Assembly (NCBI RefSeq): GCF_017168255.1
Contig: NZ_JABFAP010000001.1
Span: 1,705,691-1,769,690, forward strand
Source: Agrococcus sp. KRD186
GTDB lineage: Bacteria; Actinomycetota; Actinomycetes; Actinomycetales; Microbacteriaceae
Reading direction: 5' to 3'
DNA length: 64,000 bases
Positions 10,962-19,337 of this stretch are shown piece by piece; position 1 is the first letter of the stretch; each line of letters begins with the position of its first letter. The notes under the pieces are model-generated. The model saw only the letters and a list, made by a program, of their open reading frames with translations. It did no database searches and had not been told where the DNA came from. The translations under genes were made by a program, and so were the position numbers.

Positions 10962-11369
10962 CTACGAGCGACGCACGGCGACGACGTTCGCCACTGCCCA
11001 CGCGATGGTGAGCAGGATGATCTGCGCCCACGCCACCCAGAACATGGGCCCCGAGGGTGTCAGCAGCATGGCCGCGATGAAGACGCCGATCGCGATCACC
11101 ATCGCGCACACGCCCAGGATGGCGAAGGCCTGCGCGCCGATCGCCCGGTCGCGCTCGTCGACGTACTCGATCGCATTCAGGCGGTGGATGTCGCTCGCGC
11201 GACCGGATCGCGCGTAGATCGCGCTCGCCGCGATGACCACGGCGGCGGCGAGGAAGATGATCGCGACGCCCCACTGCGCGAGCACCGCGAACAGCACGGC
11301 GGCCGCGAGCGCCACCGCGGTCAGCACGGCATTCCACCAGGACATCCCCAGTCGCTTATGCGTCGACAT
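10962..11369 (-). CDS. Small four-helix membrane protein, partner of an Xre-type regulator
   Basis: Membrane protein of 135 aa with about four hydrophobic helices (for example AVLTAVALAAAVLFAVLAQW) and a cytoplasmic loop containing IEYVDERDRAIGAQAF. The DERDR loop resembles the DUF2178-type proteins that are often encoded next to small Xre regulators; that assignment is from memory of the family. The ATG at 11369 lies inside the end of the regulator gene (14-bp overlap), so both are co-translated. Function unknown. Confidence 0.75.
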   Translation of the reverse strand: MSTHKRLGMSWWNAVLTAVALAAAVLFAVLAQWGVAIIFLAAAVVIAASAIYARSGRASDIHRLNAIEYVDERDRAIGAQAFAILGVCAMVIAIGVFIAAMLLTPSGPMFWVAWAQIILLTIAWAVANVVAVRRS

Positions 11370-11550
11370 CGAACAGCTCCTCCACGGTGGTCTCGAAGTG
11401 CCGGGCCAGGTGCACGGCGAGGGTGAGCGAGGGGTCGTAGCGGCCGGTCTCGATCGCGTTGATGGTCTGGCGCGAGACGCCCATGGCGGTCGCGAGCGCC
11501 TGCTGCGACAGCGACTGCTGGAGCCTGAGCTCTCGGACGCGACTCTCCAT
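11356..11550 (-). CDS. Small Xre-family HTH transcriptional regulator
   Basis: A 64-aa protein that is essentially one helix-turn-helix domain: LQQSLSQQALATAMGVSRQT then INAIETGRYDPSLTLAVHLA. Proteins of this size with a membrane-protein partner are common (YozG/HipB-like). The ATG at 11550 is 6 nt downstream of TACGCT, so the mRNA is probably leaderless. A perfect dyad overlaps its -35, which predicts autorepression. Confidence 0.88.
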   Translation of the reverse strand: MESRVRELRLQQSLSQQALATAMGVSRQTINAIETGRYDPSLTLAVHLARHFETTVEELFDVDA

Positions 11551-11556
11551 ATGGAA

Positions 11557-11615
11557 AGCGTACTTGACACATCCGTCGATGACAAGCACACTTGTCATGT
11601 CAAGCCGACTTGTCA
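11557..11615 (-). promoter_or_regulatory. Promoter with overlapping operator for the Xre regulator gene
   Basis: Reading the minus strand: -35 TTGTCA (11585-11580), a 17-bp spacer, -10 TACGCT (11562-11557), then 6 nt to the ATG. The -35 is part of a perfect dyad, TGACAAG (11580-11586), 4 nt, CTTGTCA (11591-11597). Extra half-sites of the same type lie at 11563-11569, 11598-11604 and 11609-11615. Binding by the encoded HTH protein is inferred. Confidence 0.7.
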
Positions 11616-11648
11616 CCTGGCGAGTCCCGCCGATCGGAGGAACCACCC

Positions 11649-12131
11649 GTGCTCGAAGCCCTTTCCGACTTCACCGCAGGCCTGCCCGGCTGGGCCCAGT
11701 GGCTCGGGATCATGCTCATCAGCGCGATCCCCTTCGTCGAGAGCTACTTCGGCTCGGTCATCGGCATCCTGGTCGGCCTCCACCCCGTCGTCGCGATCGT
11801 CGCCGCCATCGCCGGCAACGCGATCTCGATGCTCGGGTTCGTGCTCGCCGCGGACGCGACCCGCAGGAAGGTGCTGGATCGTCGCGAGACGCCCGAGGAG
11901 GCCTCACCGCGGCGGCAGCGGCTCAAGCGCATGTTCGACCGCTTCGGCGTCCCGGGCGTGAGCCTACTGGGCCAGACGCTGCTGCCGAGCCAGATCACCT
12001 CGGGCGCGATGGTCTCCTTCGGCGCCTCGCGCAACGCCGTCATCCTGTGGCAGTGCATCTCGATCGTCGTCTGGGGCGTGGCCTTCGGCCTGCTGGCGCT
12101 CGGCGGTGTCGAGCTGCTCGCGCTCCGATAG
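11649..12131 (+). CDS. Small integral membrane protein, possible small multidrug export (PF06695-like) protein
   Basis: 160-aa protein with hydrophobic segments around WLGIMLISAIPFVESYFGSV, a second and third helix, a charged loop (ADATRRKVLDRRETPEEA), and a C-terminal helix. The acidic and Pro residues in IPFVESYFGS and a later small-residue pair recall the Sm_multidrug_ex family; this is a weak match by eye. The GTG at 11649 has GGAGGAA upstream. It is divergent from the Xre gene, so the shared operator might influence it. Transport substrate not known. Confidence 0.72.
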   Translation: MLEALSDFTAGLPGWAQWLGIMLISAIPFVESYFGSVIGILVGLHPVVAIVAAIAGNAISMLGFVLAADATRRKVLDRRETPEEASPRRQRLKRMFDRFGVPGVSLLGQTLLPSQITSGAMVSFGASRNAVILWQCISIVVWGVAFGLLALGGVELLALR

Positions 12132-12200
12132 TCGGCGGCGGGCCACCTGGGTCGGCGGCGCGGACGCGGCGCCGGGTGCGATGTGGGGCAGACTGGCCGC

Positions 12201-14078
12201 GTGAACGACACGACGATCGCCGCACTCGACCGGCTCGGCGCCCTGCGCAGCGAGCTCGACGGCGTGGCGCTGCCGCTGTCGGTCGCCGGCGCCGATGCCG
12301 CGCGGGATGCGCGCAGGTCGGCGGTGCGGCAGATCGACGACTACATCCAGCCGCGACTGAGCAACCTCGAGGCACCGCTGCTGGCGGTCGTCGGCGGCTC
12401 CACCGGTGCGGGCAAGTCGACGCTCGTGAACGCGCTCGTGGGCATCCCCGTCACCCGCACGGGGGTCATCCGCCCGACGACCCGGCAGCCGATCCTGCTG
12501 CACTCCCCTGCCGACGCCGCCTGGTTCGCCTCCACGCGCATCCTGCCCGGCCTCGCCCGCGTCACCGGCACGGTGCGCGAGGCGCCCTCGAACGAGGCGG
12601 GCGAGGAGCCCGATGCCGCGCAGATCGGCTCGGTGGTGCTGGTCGCCGACGAGCGGGTGCCGCGGGACCTGGCGATCCTCGACGCGCCCGATGTCGACTC
12701 GATCGCCGACGAGAATCGCGAGCTCGCCGCCCAGCTGCTCGCCGCGGCCGACCTGTGGCTGTTCGCCACCACCGCCAACCGCTACGCCGACGCCGTGCCG
12801 TGGAAGCTGCTCGACGACGCCGCCGCGCGCGACATCACCGTCGGCGTCGTGCTGAACCGGGTGCCGCCAGGGGCCGAGGCCGAGGTCGAGGCCGACCTGC
12901 GCCAGATGCTGGGGCTGCGCGGGCTCGGCACTGCGCCGGTGTTCGTCGTCGCCGAGTCGGCCCTGGACGACCGCGGCATGCTGCCCGAGCAGGCGGTGGC
13001 CGGCATCCGCGGCTGGCTCACCGCGATCGCCGGCGACCGCGCCGAGCGCGCTCGCATCGCCGGGCGCACGCTCGCCGGCACGGTCGAGCGGCTCGGGGTC
13101 ACCGCGCGCGCCGTCGCCGAGGCGAGGGACGAGCAGATCGTGGTCGCGAAGGACCTGCGCGAGACCATCGCCACCGTCCACCACGATGCCGCGGAGCGCG
13201 TCGGCGACGCGACTCGCGACGGGGTGCTGCTGCGCGGCGAGGTGCTCGCGCGCTGGCAGGACTTCGTCGGCACCTCCGACGTCTTCCGCACGCTCGAGTC
13301 CTGGTTCTCCCGCACCCGCGACACGGTCACCGCCTGGTTCCAGGGCCGGCCGGCGCCCGCGATCGAGGTGGAGCACGAGATCGAGTCGGGGCTGCACGCC
13401 GTCATGGTCGACGAGGCGGGCCGCGCGGCGTCCGAGGCGTGGACGCGCGTGCGGCAGAGCGCCGTCGGCAGGCAGCTCACGAGCGGCGCCGACCTCGCGC
13501 ATCCCTCGCCCGAGCTGGCCGAGCGGGCGTCGCGGCTCGTGCGCGACTGGCAGCAGGCGCTCATCGAGCTGATCACCGAGCAGGCCGCCGGCAAGCGCAC
13601 CAAGGCCCGCGTGATGTCGCTGGGGCTCAACGTCATCACGGTCGCGCTCATGGTGGTCGTGTTCGCCTCCACCGGCGGGCTCACCGGCGGCGAGCTCGCG
13701 ATCGCCGGCGGCTCGGCGGTCGTCGGGCAGAAGCTGCTCGAGACGATCTTCGGCGAGGATGCGGTGCGTCGCCTGGCCGCGCAGGCGCGCCAGGACCTCG
13801 AGGCACGCGTGCACGTGCTGATGGATGGCGAGGCCGCCCGCTGGGATGCGCTGCTCGCCCCGGTGGAGGAGGGCGCCGACGGCGACGCGCTGCGCGATGC
13901 CGCCACCTGGCTGCAGACCGCGATGGCCGCCGTCGGCGCGCCGGCTGAGCAGCACTCGCGCTCGTTGCTGCCGAGCGACCTGGTCGAGGCGGAGGCGCTC
14001 GACGACGAGGCCGAGTCGCCGATCGAGGGCGAGGCGACCCAGATCCGCGAGCTCGGCCCGGGCGAGGCGGACCGATGA
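12201..14078 (+). CDS. Dynamin-like / YfjP-type GTPase, first of a pair
   Basis: 625-aa GTPase. The G domain shows G1 GGSTGAGKSTLVNAL (~residue 68), G3 DAPDVDS, and a G4-like LNRV that lacks the usual Asp of NKxD. The C-terminal half is helical and rich in Ala, Glu and Arg, with a hydrophobic hairpin (NVITVALMVVVFASTGGLTG) that could insert into the membrane. The architecture resembles bacterial dynamin-like proteins, including the side-by-side DynA/DynB type of actinobacteria. The GTG at 12201 is 6 nt after CAGACT, a possible variant -10. It overlaps the second GTPase gene by 4 nt. Probable role: membrane remodelling or division-associated; not shown by sequence. Confidence 0.85.
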   Translation: MNDTTIAALDRLGALRSELDGVALPLSVAGADAARDARRSAVRQIDDYIQPRLSNLEAPLLAVVGGSTGAGKSTLVNALVGIPVTRTGVIRPTTRQPILLHSPADAAWFASTRILPGLARVTGTVREAPSNEAGEEPDAAQIGSVVLVADERVPRDLAILDAPDVDSIADENRELAAQLLAAADLWLFATTANRYADAVPWKLLDDAAARDITVGVVLNRVPPGAEAEVEADLRQMLGLRGLGTAPVFVVAESALDDRGMLPEQAVAGIRGWLTAIAGDRAERARIAGRTLAGTVERLGVTARAVAEARDEQIVVAKDLRETIATVHHDAAERVGDATRDGVLLRGEVLARWQDFVGTSDVFRTLESWFSRTRDTVTAWFQGRPAPAIEVEHEIESGLHAVMVDEAGRAASEAWTRVRQSAVGRQLTSGADLAHPSPELAERASRLVRDWQQALIELITEQAAGKRTKARVMSLGLNVITVALMVVVFASTGGLTGGELAIAGGSAVVGQKLLETIFGEDAVRRLAAQARQDLEARVHVLMDGEAARWDALLAPVEEGADGDALRDAATWLQTAMAAVGAPAEQHSRSLLPSDLVEAEALDDEAESPIEGEATQIRELGPGEADR

Positions 14079-15694
14079 GCGAGACGAGCATCGACCAGCT
14101 GCTCGGGGCGCTCTCCGAGGCGGCGGAGCTGGGCGCCGGTCGCGTGCCCACCGACGAGCTCGAGCAGGCGCGGCGCGTCGCCGAGCGCGCGGGCGAGCGA
14201 CGCGCGCTCTCGAGCGAGCACACGGTGGTGGGATTCTTCGGCGCCACCGGCTCCGGCAAGTCCTCGCTGATGAACGCGCTGGCGGGCGAGCCGATCGCGC
14301 GCACGCACGTGCGGCGGCCGACCACCTCGGTGCCGCTCGCGGCCGTGTGGAACGCGCGTGGCGCATCCGCCCTGCTCGACTGGCTGCAGGTCAGCGAGCG
14401 GCGTGTGATGGAGCAGCCGTTCGTCGCCGGTCAGGACCTCTCGCTCATCCTGCTCGACCTGCCAGACTTCGACTCCGTCGCGCTCGAGCACCGGGCGATC
14501 GCCGAGCGACTCGCCGGCCAGGTCGACGTGCTCGTCTGGGTGGTCGACCCGCAGAAGTATGCCGACGCCGTCATCCACCGCGACTTCATCGCGCCGCTGG
14601 CCACGCACGCATCCGTCACCGCCGCCGTGCTCAACCAGGTCGACCGCCTGCCGGCCGGCGAGGTCGGGCAGGTCGTCGACTCGCTGCGCGGGCTGCTGCG
14701 GCGCGACGGGCTCGAGCGGGCGCAGGTGCTGCCGGTGTCGGCGACCGAGGGCACCGGCATCGACGCGCTGCGCGCACTGATCGCGCGCTTCGCCGCGGAG
14801 CGCAAGGCGGCGTCGCAGCGGCTCGCGGCAGACGTGCAGTCCATCGCCCGGCGTCTTGAGGCAGCAGGCGTGCCGGGGAAGCTGCGCGGCGCCGATGTGC
14901 AGGAGCTCGAGCGCGGCCTCTCGCGCGCGGCGAACGTCGACGCTGTCGCGCGGGCGGTGGCGGGCTCGTACCGCAAGCGCGCCGGGCAGGTCACCGGATG
15001 GCCGGTGACCGCCTGGCTGCTGCGGCTGGCCCCCGACCCGCTGCGGCGACTGCACCTGGCGTTCGGCCGCGAGCGCGGGCGCGACGCCGAGGTGCACCGG
15101 ACCGGCATGCCGCCGATGAACGCCGCGCAGCGCGCCCAGGCGGGGCTCGCGGTGCGCGCCTACGCCGATTCGGCGGCGGCGGGGCTCGGCGCCGGCTGGG
15201 CCGCCGCGATCCACGAGCATGCGGCGGATGCGCTCGAGTCGCTGCCGTCGGAGCTCGACCGGGCGGTCGCCCGCACGGATCTCGGCGCGCGCGCCTCCTG
15301 GTGGTGGCCGCTGCTGGCGGCGATCCAGTGGCTCGCCCTGATCACGGCGGTCATCGGCGGCGTCTGGCTGCTGCTGCCCATCCTGCTGCCGCTGTGGGGC
15401 ATGGTGGCGCCGGTGATCCCGCAGGCCGAGGGGACCGAGACCTGGCTCGACGGCTGGCCGATCCCGTTCGTCGGGCTGCTCGGCGGCGTGCTGGTGGGCA
15501 TCGTGCTGGGCCTGATCGGGGCGGCCGTCGGCGGTGCCGTCGGAGCCGCGCGCCGTTCGCGAGCGCGGCGGCGGCTGCGCAAGCAGGTCGGCGCCGTGGC
15601 GCGCGAGAGCGTCGTGCTGCCGATCGAGGGCGAGCGCGAGCGGGCGCGCGAGTTCGCGGTCGCGCTCGCGCGGGCCGCGGGGCGGAAGCGATAG
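14075..15694 (+). CDS. Dynamin-like / YfjP-type GTPase with C-terminal membrane segments, second of a pair
   Basis: 539-aa GTPase with G1 GATGSGKSSLMNAL (~residue 55), G3 DLPDFDS, and G4-like LNQVDRL that keeps the Asp. About residues 405-490 contain two strong transmembrane stretches (LITAVIGGVWLLLPILLPLW and LLGGVLVGIVLGLIGAAVGG) followed by a very basic tail ([13 protein letters not shown]). So it is probably the membrane-anchored partner of the preceding GTPase. The ATGA overlap with that gene implies matched synthesis and perhaps a heteromer. Confidence 0.86.
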   Translation: MSETSIDQLLGALSEAAELGAGRVPTDELEQARRVAERAGERRALSSEHTVVGFFGATGSGKSSLMNALAGEPIARTHVRRPTTSVPLAAVWNARGASALLDWLQVSERRVMEQPFVAGQDLSLILLDLPDFDSVALEHRAIAERLAGQVDVLVWVVDPQKYADAVIHRDFIAPLATHASVTAAVLNQVDRLPAGEVGQVVDSLRGLLRRDGLERAQVLPVSATEGTGIDALRALIARFAAERKAASQRLAADVQSIARRLEAAGVPGKLRGADVQELERGLSRAANVDAVARAVAGSYRKRAGQVTGWPVTAWLLRLAPDPLRRLHLAFGRERGRDAEVHRTGMPPMNAAQRAQAGLAVRAYADSAAAGLGAGWAAAIHEHAADALESLPSELDRAVARTDLGARASWWWPLLAAIQWLALITAVIGGVWLLLPILLPLWGMVAPVIPQAEGTETWLDGWPIPFVGLLGGVLVGIVLGLIGAAVGGAVGAARRSRARRRLRKQVGAVARESVVLPIEGERERAREFAVALARAAGRKR

Positions 15695-15699
15695 CGGCT

Positions 15700-15741
15700 C
15701 CGGCCTCGTGACGCGTCGCGCTCCGCGCAGCGCTCCTCGAC
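15700..15741. repeat. Intergenic palindromic repeat, possible copy of a Microbacteriaceae-type element
   Basis: Between convergent genes. GCGCT and AGCGC (15718-15722, 15729-15733) form a short hairpin inside a sequence of the form CCTCGTGACGC...CTCCTCGACC. This resembles the longer element at 50284-50356 (TCTCGATACGC...CTACTCGACC). It may act as a bidirectional terminator. Confidence 0.4.
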
Positions 15742-17388
15742 CTACGCGGCGGCGGCCTGCCGCGCGCCGGCCGCCGAGGTCGCGGCGAGCGCCCGTGCCG
15801 CCCGCGCCTTCGCCTCCTCGAGCGTGACCGTCAGCAGCTCCGCGCGCACGTCGGCGATCGCGGATGCGCTCATCGACAGCGAGGTCACGCCCAGCCCCAC
15901 CAGCACGACCGCCAGCGCGGGGTCGGCGGCGGCCTCGCCGCACACGCCCACCTGCTTGCCCGCCGCGCTGCCCGCATCCCCCAGCAGCTTCACCAGCCGC
16001 AGCACCGCCGGGTGCCACGGATCCTGCATGGCGGAGACGCTGCCGAGCTGCCGGTCGGCGGCCATCGTGTACTGGGTCAGGTCGTTCGTGCCGATGGAGA
16101 CGAAGTCGGCCACCTCGAGCACCTGGTCGGCGAGCACCGCGATCGACGGCACCTCGGCCATCGCGCCCACCCGCTCGAGCCCGAGCTCCTTGCCGAGCGA
16201 GACGAAGTACTCGGCCTCCTCGCGATCGGCGATCATCGGCGCCATCACGTGCAGCTCGGCCTCGGTCGCCGCCTGTGCGTTGGCGAGCGCCGTCAGCTGG
16301 TCGCGCAGGATCTGCTCGCTCGCCCGCAGCGCGCGGATGCCGCGCAGGCCGAGCGCCGGGTTCTCCTCGTGCGCGTCGTTCAGGAACGACAGCGGCTTGT
16401 CGGCGCCCGCGTCGAGCACGCGCACGACCACCTTCTTGCCGGGGAAGGCCTGCAGCACATCGGTGTAGGCCCTGGTCTGCTCCTCGACCGTCGGCGCGGA
16501 GGTGGCGCCCAGGAAGAGGAACTCGGTGCGGAACAGCCCGACGCCCTCGGCGCCCAGCTCGACCGCGCCCGGCGCATCCTTCGCCGAGCCGACGTTCGCC
16601 AGCAGCGGCACCTTCGTGCCGTCGGCCAGCGCCCCGTCGGTGATCGGCGCGGTGGCGGCGGCCAGCCGGCTCTCCCGCTCAGCGCGGGCGGCGGTGACGG
16701 ATGCGTCGTCAGGGTCGAGCACGACGGTGCCGGCCCGCGCGTCCACGATCGCGAGCTGCCCGTCGGCCATCGCGTCGAGCGCACCGACCACGCCCACGAC
16801 CGCCGGCAGCGACTTGGAGCGGGCGAGGATCGCGGTGTGCGAGGTGGGCCCGCCGTCCTGCGTGACGAGCGCGAGCGTCTTCTCCAGGTCGAGCGTGGCC
16901 GTGTCGGCCGGAGCGAGATCGCGTGCGACCAGGATGAAGGGCTCGTCCGAGGCGGGCACCCCGGGCGCGGGCACCCCGCGCAGCCGGGCCACGACTCGCT
17001 GGGCGACGTCGTCGAGGTCGGTGGCGCGCTCTGCCATGTAGCCGCCCATCTCCGTGAGCATCTCGCGGAAGGCCGCGTACGCATCCCAGGTCGCCTTCTC
17101 GGCGTTCGCGCCGCCGTCCAGGCGGGCGCGCACGTCGTCGAGGATCGCCGGATCCTGCGCCATCAGTGCCGCCGCCTCCAGCACCTGCCGAGCCTCGCCC
17201 CCGGCGGCGGCGGCGCGCGCGTTCAGGTCGGCGGCGACCTCGGTCAGCGCCGTCTGCACGCGCTGGTGCTCGCCGTCGGCGTCGGCCGCCAGCGGCTCGT
17301 CGCTGGGCGGCGCCAGCGGCTCCGGCATCTTCAGCACCTTCGCGACTGCGACACCGCGACCGACTCCGACTCCTGAGAGCGCACTCAT
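15742..17388 (-). CDS. ptsI: PTS enzyme I (phosphoenolpyruvate-protein phosphotransferase)
   Basis: Cytosolic first enzyme of the phosphotransferase system; takes phosphate from PEP and passes it to HPr. 548 aa, near the usual 555-575. The phospho-His is in GGPTSHTAILAR (~residue 182). The PEP-binding regions are FRTEFLF, GLRGIRALRASEQILRDQL, and SIGTNDLTQYTMAADR, and the C-terminal catalytic Cys is in GVCGEAAADP (CGEMAGDP in most enzymes). The ATG at 17388 is 6 nt from TAGTGT, so leaderless. No HPr or sugar-specific gene is nearby in the window. Confidence 0.95.
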   Translation of the reverse strand: MSALSGVGVGRGVAVAKVLKMPEPLAPPSDEPLAADADGEHQRVQTALTEVAADLNARAAAAGGEARQVLEAAALMAQDPAILDDVRARLDGGANAEKATWDAYAAFREMLTEMGGYMAERATDLDDVAQRVVARLRGVPAPGVPASDEPFILVARDLAPADTATLDLEKTLALVTQDGGPTSHTAILARSKSLPAVVGVVGALDAMADGQLAIVDARAGTVVLDPDDASVTAARAERESRLAAATAPITDGALADGTKVPLLANVGSAKDAPGAVELGAEGVGLFRTEFLFLGATSAPTVEEQTRAYTDVLQAFPGKKVVVRVLDAGADKPLSFLNDAHEENPALGLRGIRALRASEQILRDQLTALANAQAATEAELHVMAPMIADREEAEYFVSLGKELGLERVGAMAEVPSIAVLADQVLEVADFVSIGTNDLTQYTMAADRQLGSVSAMQDPWHPAVLRLVKLLGDAGSAAGKQVGVCGEAAADPALAVVLVGLGVTSLSMSASAIADVRAELLTVTLEEAKARAARALAATSAAGARQAAAA

Positions 17389-17394
17389 GCGGCC

Positions 17395-17404
17395 ACACTA
17401 CGCT
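17395..17404. promoter_or_regulatory. Overlapping divergent -10 boxes for ptsI and the YihY-type gene
   Basis: ACACTACGCT reads TAGTGT on the minus strand (17400-17395) and TACGCT on the plus strand (17399-17404). The two boxes share their TA, so two polymerases cannot bind together. The minus transcript would begin at or near the ptsI ATG; the plus transcript would have a leader of about 30 nt. Confidence 0.6.
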
Positions 17405-17443
17405 GGCCACCCGACCATCGCGAGCGAAGCGAGAGGGGCCGTG

Positions 17444-18409
17444 ATGCAGCAGCTGATCGAGCGGATCATGCGGTCCTGGCCGGTGCGCGCCTGGCAGCGG
17501 TACGGCGAGATGCGCGGACCGGTGCTGGCGCAGGGCATGACGCTCCAGGCGTTCCTGTCGCTGTTCGCGGCGCTGTTCGTCGCCTTCGCCATCTTCACGG
17601 CGGTGCTGGGCGGCAACGTCGGCCTGCGGCGCGCGGTGATCGATTCGATCAGCTCGTCGATCCCCGGTCTGCTCGGCGAGAACGGCGCGATCACGACCGA
17701 GGATCTGCTGAGCCTCAGCATCTCGGGCTGGGCCGGCGCCATCGGTGCCGTGGTGATCCTCTTCACCGCGATCTCGTGGGTCGCCGTGAGCCGCGAGGGG
17801 TTCCGCGCCATGTTCGACCTCGGCTCGCCATCGATGAACGTCGTCGTGCTGAAGCTGCGCGACCTCGGCGTTGCCGTCGGCATCGGCCTGCTCGTGGTGG
17901 TCTCCGCGGGCCTGCTGGTGGTCACCGAGGGCTTCGCCGAGGCGCTCGGCCTGGGCTGGACCACCCAGGCGCTCGGCGTCGTCAGCCAGCTGCTGCTCGA
18001 CACCTCGATCGTGCTGCTGCTGTACCGATTCGGCGGCCGGCTGCGGCTGCCGGCGAAGTACATGGTGCCGGCGGCCGCCGCCTGCGCGGTGGCGTTCTTC
18101 GGGCTCAAGCTCGTCGCCTCGATGCTCTTCGGGTCGGTCGAGAACAACCCGCTGCTCGCCGGTGTCGCGGCGCCGGTGATCATGCTGATCTGGCTCGGCT
18201 TCATCATGCAGATCCTGCTCATCGCGCTGGCGTTCATCGCGGTCACGCCGACCGGGCGCGGCTACACGCGGCTGGTGGAGTCGGGCGGCATCGACGGCCG
18301 GCTGACCCCTGAGGAGGCGCAGGGACTGCTCGACCGGCTCGAGGAGGGCAAGGCGCCGCGGCTCGACGCGGTGCGTGCCCACCGGCGGCTCTCCAAGCGC
18401 AGCCGCTGA
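17444..18409 (+). CDS. YihY/virulence factor BrkB family membrane protein
   Basis: 321-aa integral membrane protein with about six hydrophobic segments, for example AALFVAFAIFTAVLGGNVGL, VVILFTAISWVAV, and IMLIWLGFIMQILLIALAF. The pattern LAQGMTLQAFLSLF...FTAISW fits the YihY/BrkB family (once mislabelled RNase BN). The function in this family is unsettled. The charged C-terminal tail is cytoplasmic. I use the ATG at 17444; the adjacent GTG at 17441 is too close to GAGAGGGG. Divergent from ptsI. Confidence 0.88.
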   Translation: MQQLIERIMRSWPVRAWQRYGEMRGPVLAQGMTLQAFLSLFAALFVAFAIFTAVLGGNVGLRRAVIDSISSSIPGLLGENGAITTEDLLSLSISGWAGAIGAVVILFTAISWVAVSREGFRAMFDLGSPSMNVVVLKLRDLGVAVGIGLLVVVSAGLLVVTEGFAEALGLGWTTQALGVVSQLLLDTSIVLLLYRFGGRLRLPAKYMVPAAAACAVAFFGLKLVASMLFGSVENNPLLAGVAAPVIMLIWLGFIMQILLIALAFIAVTPTGRGYTRLVESGGIDGRLTPEEAQGLLDRLEEGKAPRLDAVRAHRRLSKRSR

Positions 18410-18502
18410 CGCGACCGGGCCGGACCGCACGGCGTCACGGAACGCATCCGTCGTCGTCCGCAGGGCGCGAGCGTGTCGGCGGCGGTCGGTAGGCTCGAGG
18501 GC

Positions 18503-19330
18503 ATGGTCCGCATCGCCTCCGTCAACGTCAACGGCGTCCGCGCCGCGTTCCGCAAGGGCATGGGCGACTGGCTCGAGGCCGGTGGCTTCGACATCGTCGC
18601 GCTGCAGGAGGTGCGGGCGCAGGATGAGGATCTGCTGCCGCTCGTGCCCGGCTGGCACATGCTGCACGATCCCGCCACCGCGAAGGGCCGCGCCGGCGTC
18701 GCCGTGCTCTCGCGCGAGCCCTCGATCGCGCACCGCACCGACATCGGCCTGAAGACCTTCGACACCAAGGGCCGCTGGCTCGAGGCCGACTTCCTGATCG
18801 GCGAGACGCTGCTCACGGTCGTCTCGGCCTACGTGCACTCCGGCGAGGTCGGCACGCCCAAGCAGGACGCCAAGATGCGCTTCCTCGACTCGATGGCCAA
18901 GCGCCTGCCGCAGCTGCGGAAGCACACCGACCACGTCGCGGTGATGGGCGATCTCAATGTCGGCCACACGCCGCTCGACATCAAGAACTGGCGCGGCAAC
19001 CAGAAGAGCGCCGGCTTCCTGCCCCAGGAGCGCTCCTACTTCGACCGCTTCTTCGGCAGCGGCATGGTCACCGGCGTCGACGGCGTGCGCGGCCGCGGCC
19101 ACGGATGGGTCGACGTGGGCAGGGCGGCGCACCCCGAGGTCGACGGCCCCTACACCTGGTGGTCGCAGCGCGGCAAGGCGTTCGACACCGACACCGGCTG
19201 GCGCATCGACTACCAGATGGCATCGCCCGCGCTCGCGGCCGTCGCGAGCGAGTACCGCGTCGACCGCTACCCCTCATACGACACCCGCTGGTCCGACCAC
19301 GCCCCCGTCGTCGTCGACTACAACCTCTAG
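18503..19330 (+). CDS. xth: Exodeoxyribonuclease III / AP endonuclease
   Basis: 275-aa Mg-dependent nuclease acting at abasic sites and 3' blocks in base excision repair. Family motifs: RIASVNVNGVRAAF (Asn), ALQEVRAQ (catalytic Glu), MGDLNVGHTPLDIKN (Asp, Asn), and the C-terminal RIDYQM and WSDHAPVVVDY (Asp-His pair). The ATG at 18503 is 7 nt after TAGGCT, again leaderless. trpS follows 7 nt after its stop, with the trpS ribosome binding site overlapping the stop codon. Confidence 0.95.
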   Translation: MVRIASVNVNGVRAAFRKGMGDWLEAGGFDIVALQEVRAQDEDLLPLVPGWHMLHDPATAKGRAGVAVLSREPSIAHRTDIGLKTFDTKGRWLEADFLIGETLLTVVSAYVHSGEVGTPKQDAKMRFLDSMAKRLPQLRKHTDHVAVMGDLNVGHTPLDIKNWRGNQKSAGFLPQERSYFDRFFGSGMVTGVDGVRGRGHGWVDVGRAAHPEVDGPYTWWSQRGKAFDTDTGWRIDYQMASPALAAVASEYRVDRYPSYDTRWSDHAPVVVDYNL

Positions 19331-19337
19331 GAGCCTC

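Noticed and set aside
11564-11592. Plus-strand TTGACA as promoter for the small membrane protein at 11649
   Set aside because: No acceptable -10 at 16-18 bp; the bases fit better as an operator half-site of the Xre gene.
12782-16018. 1078-codon frame opposite the dynamin-like genes
   Set aside because: Low-complexity translation, no start signal, and covers a gene boundary and a hairpin. Not coding.
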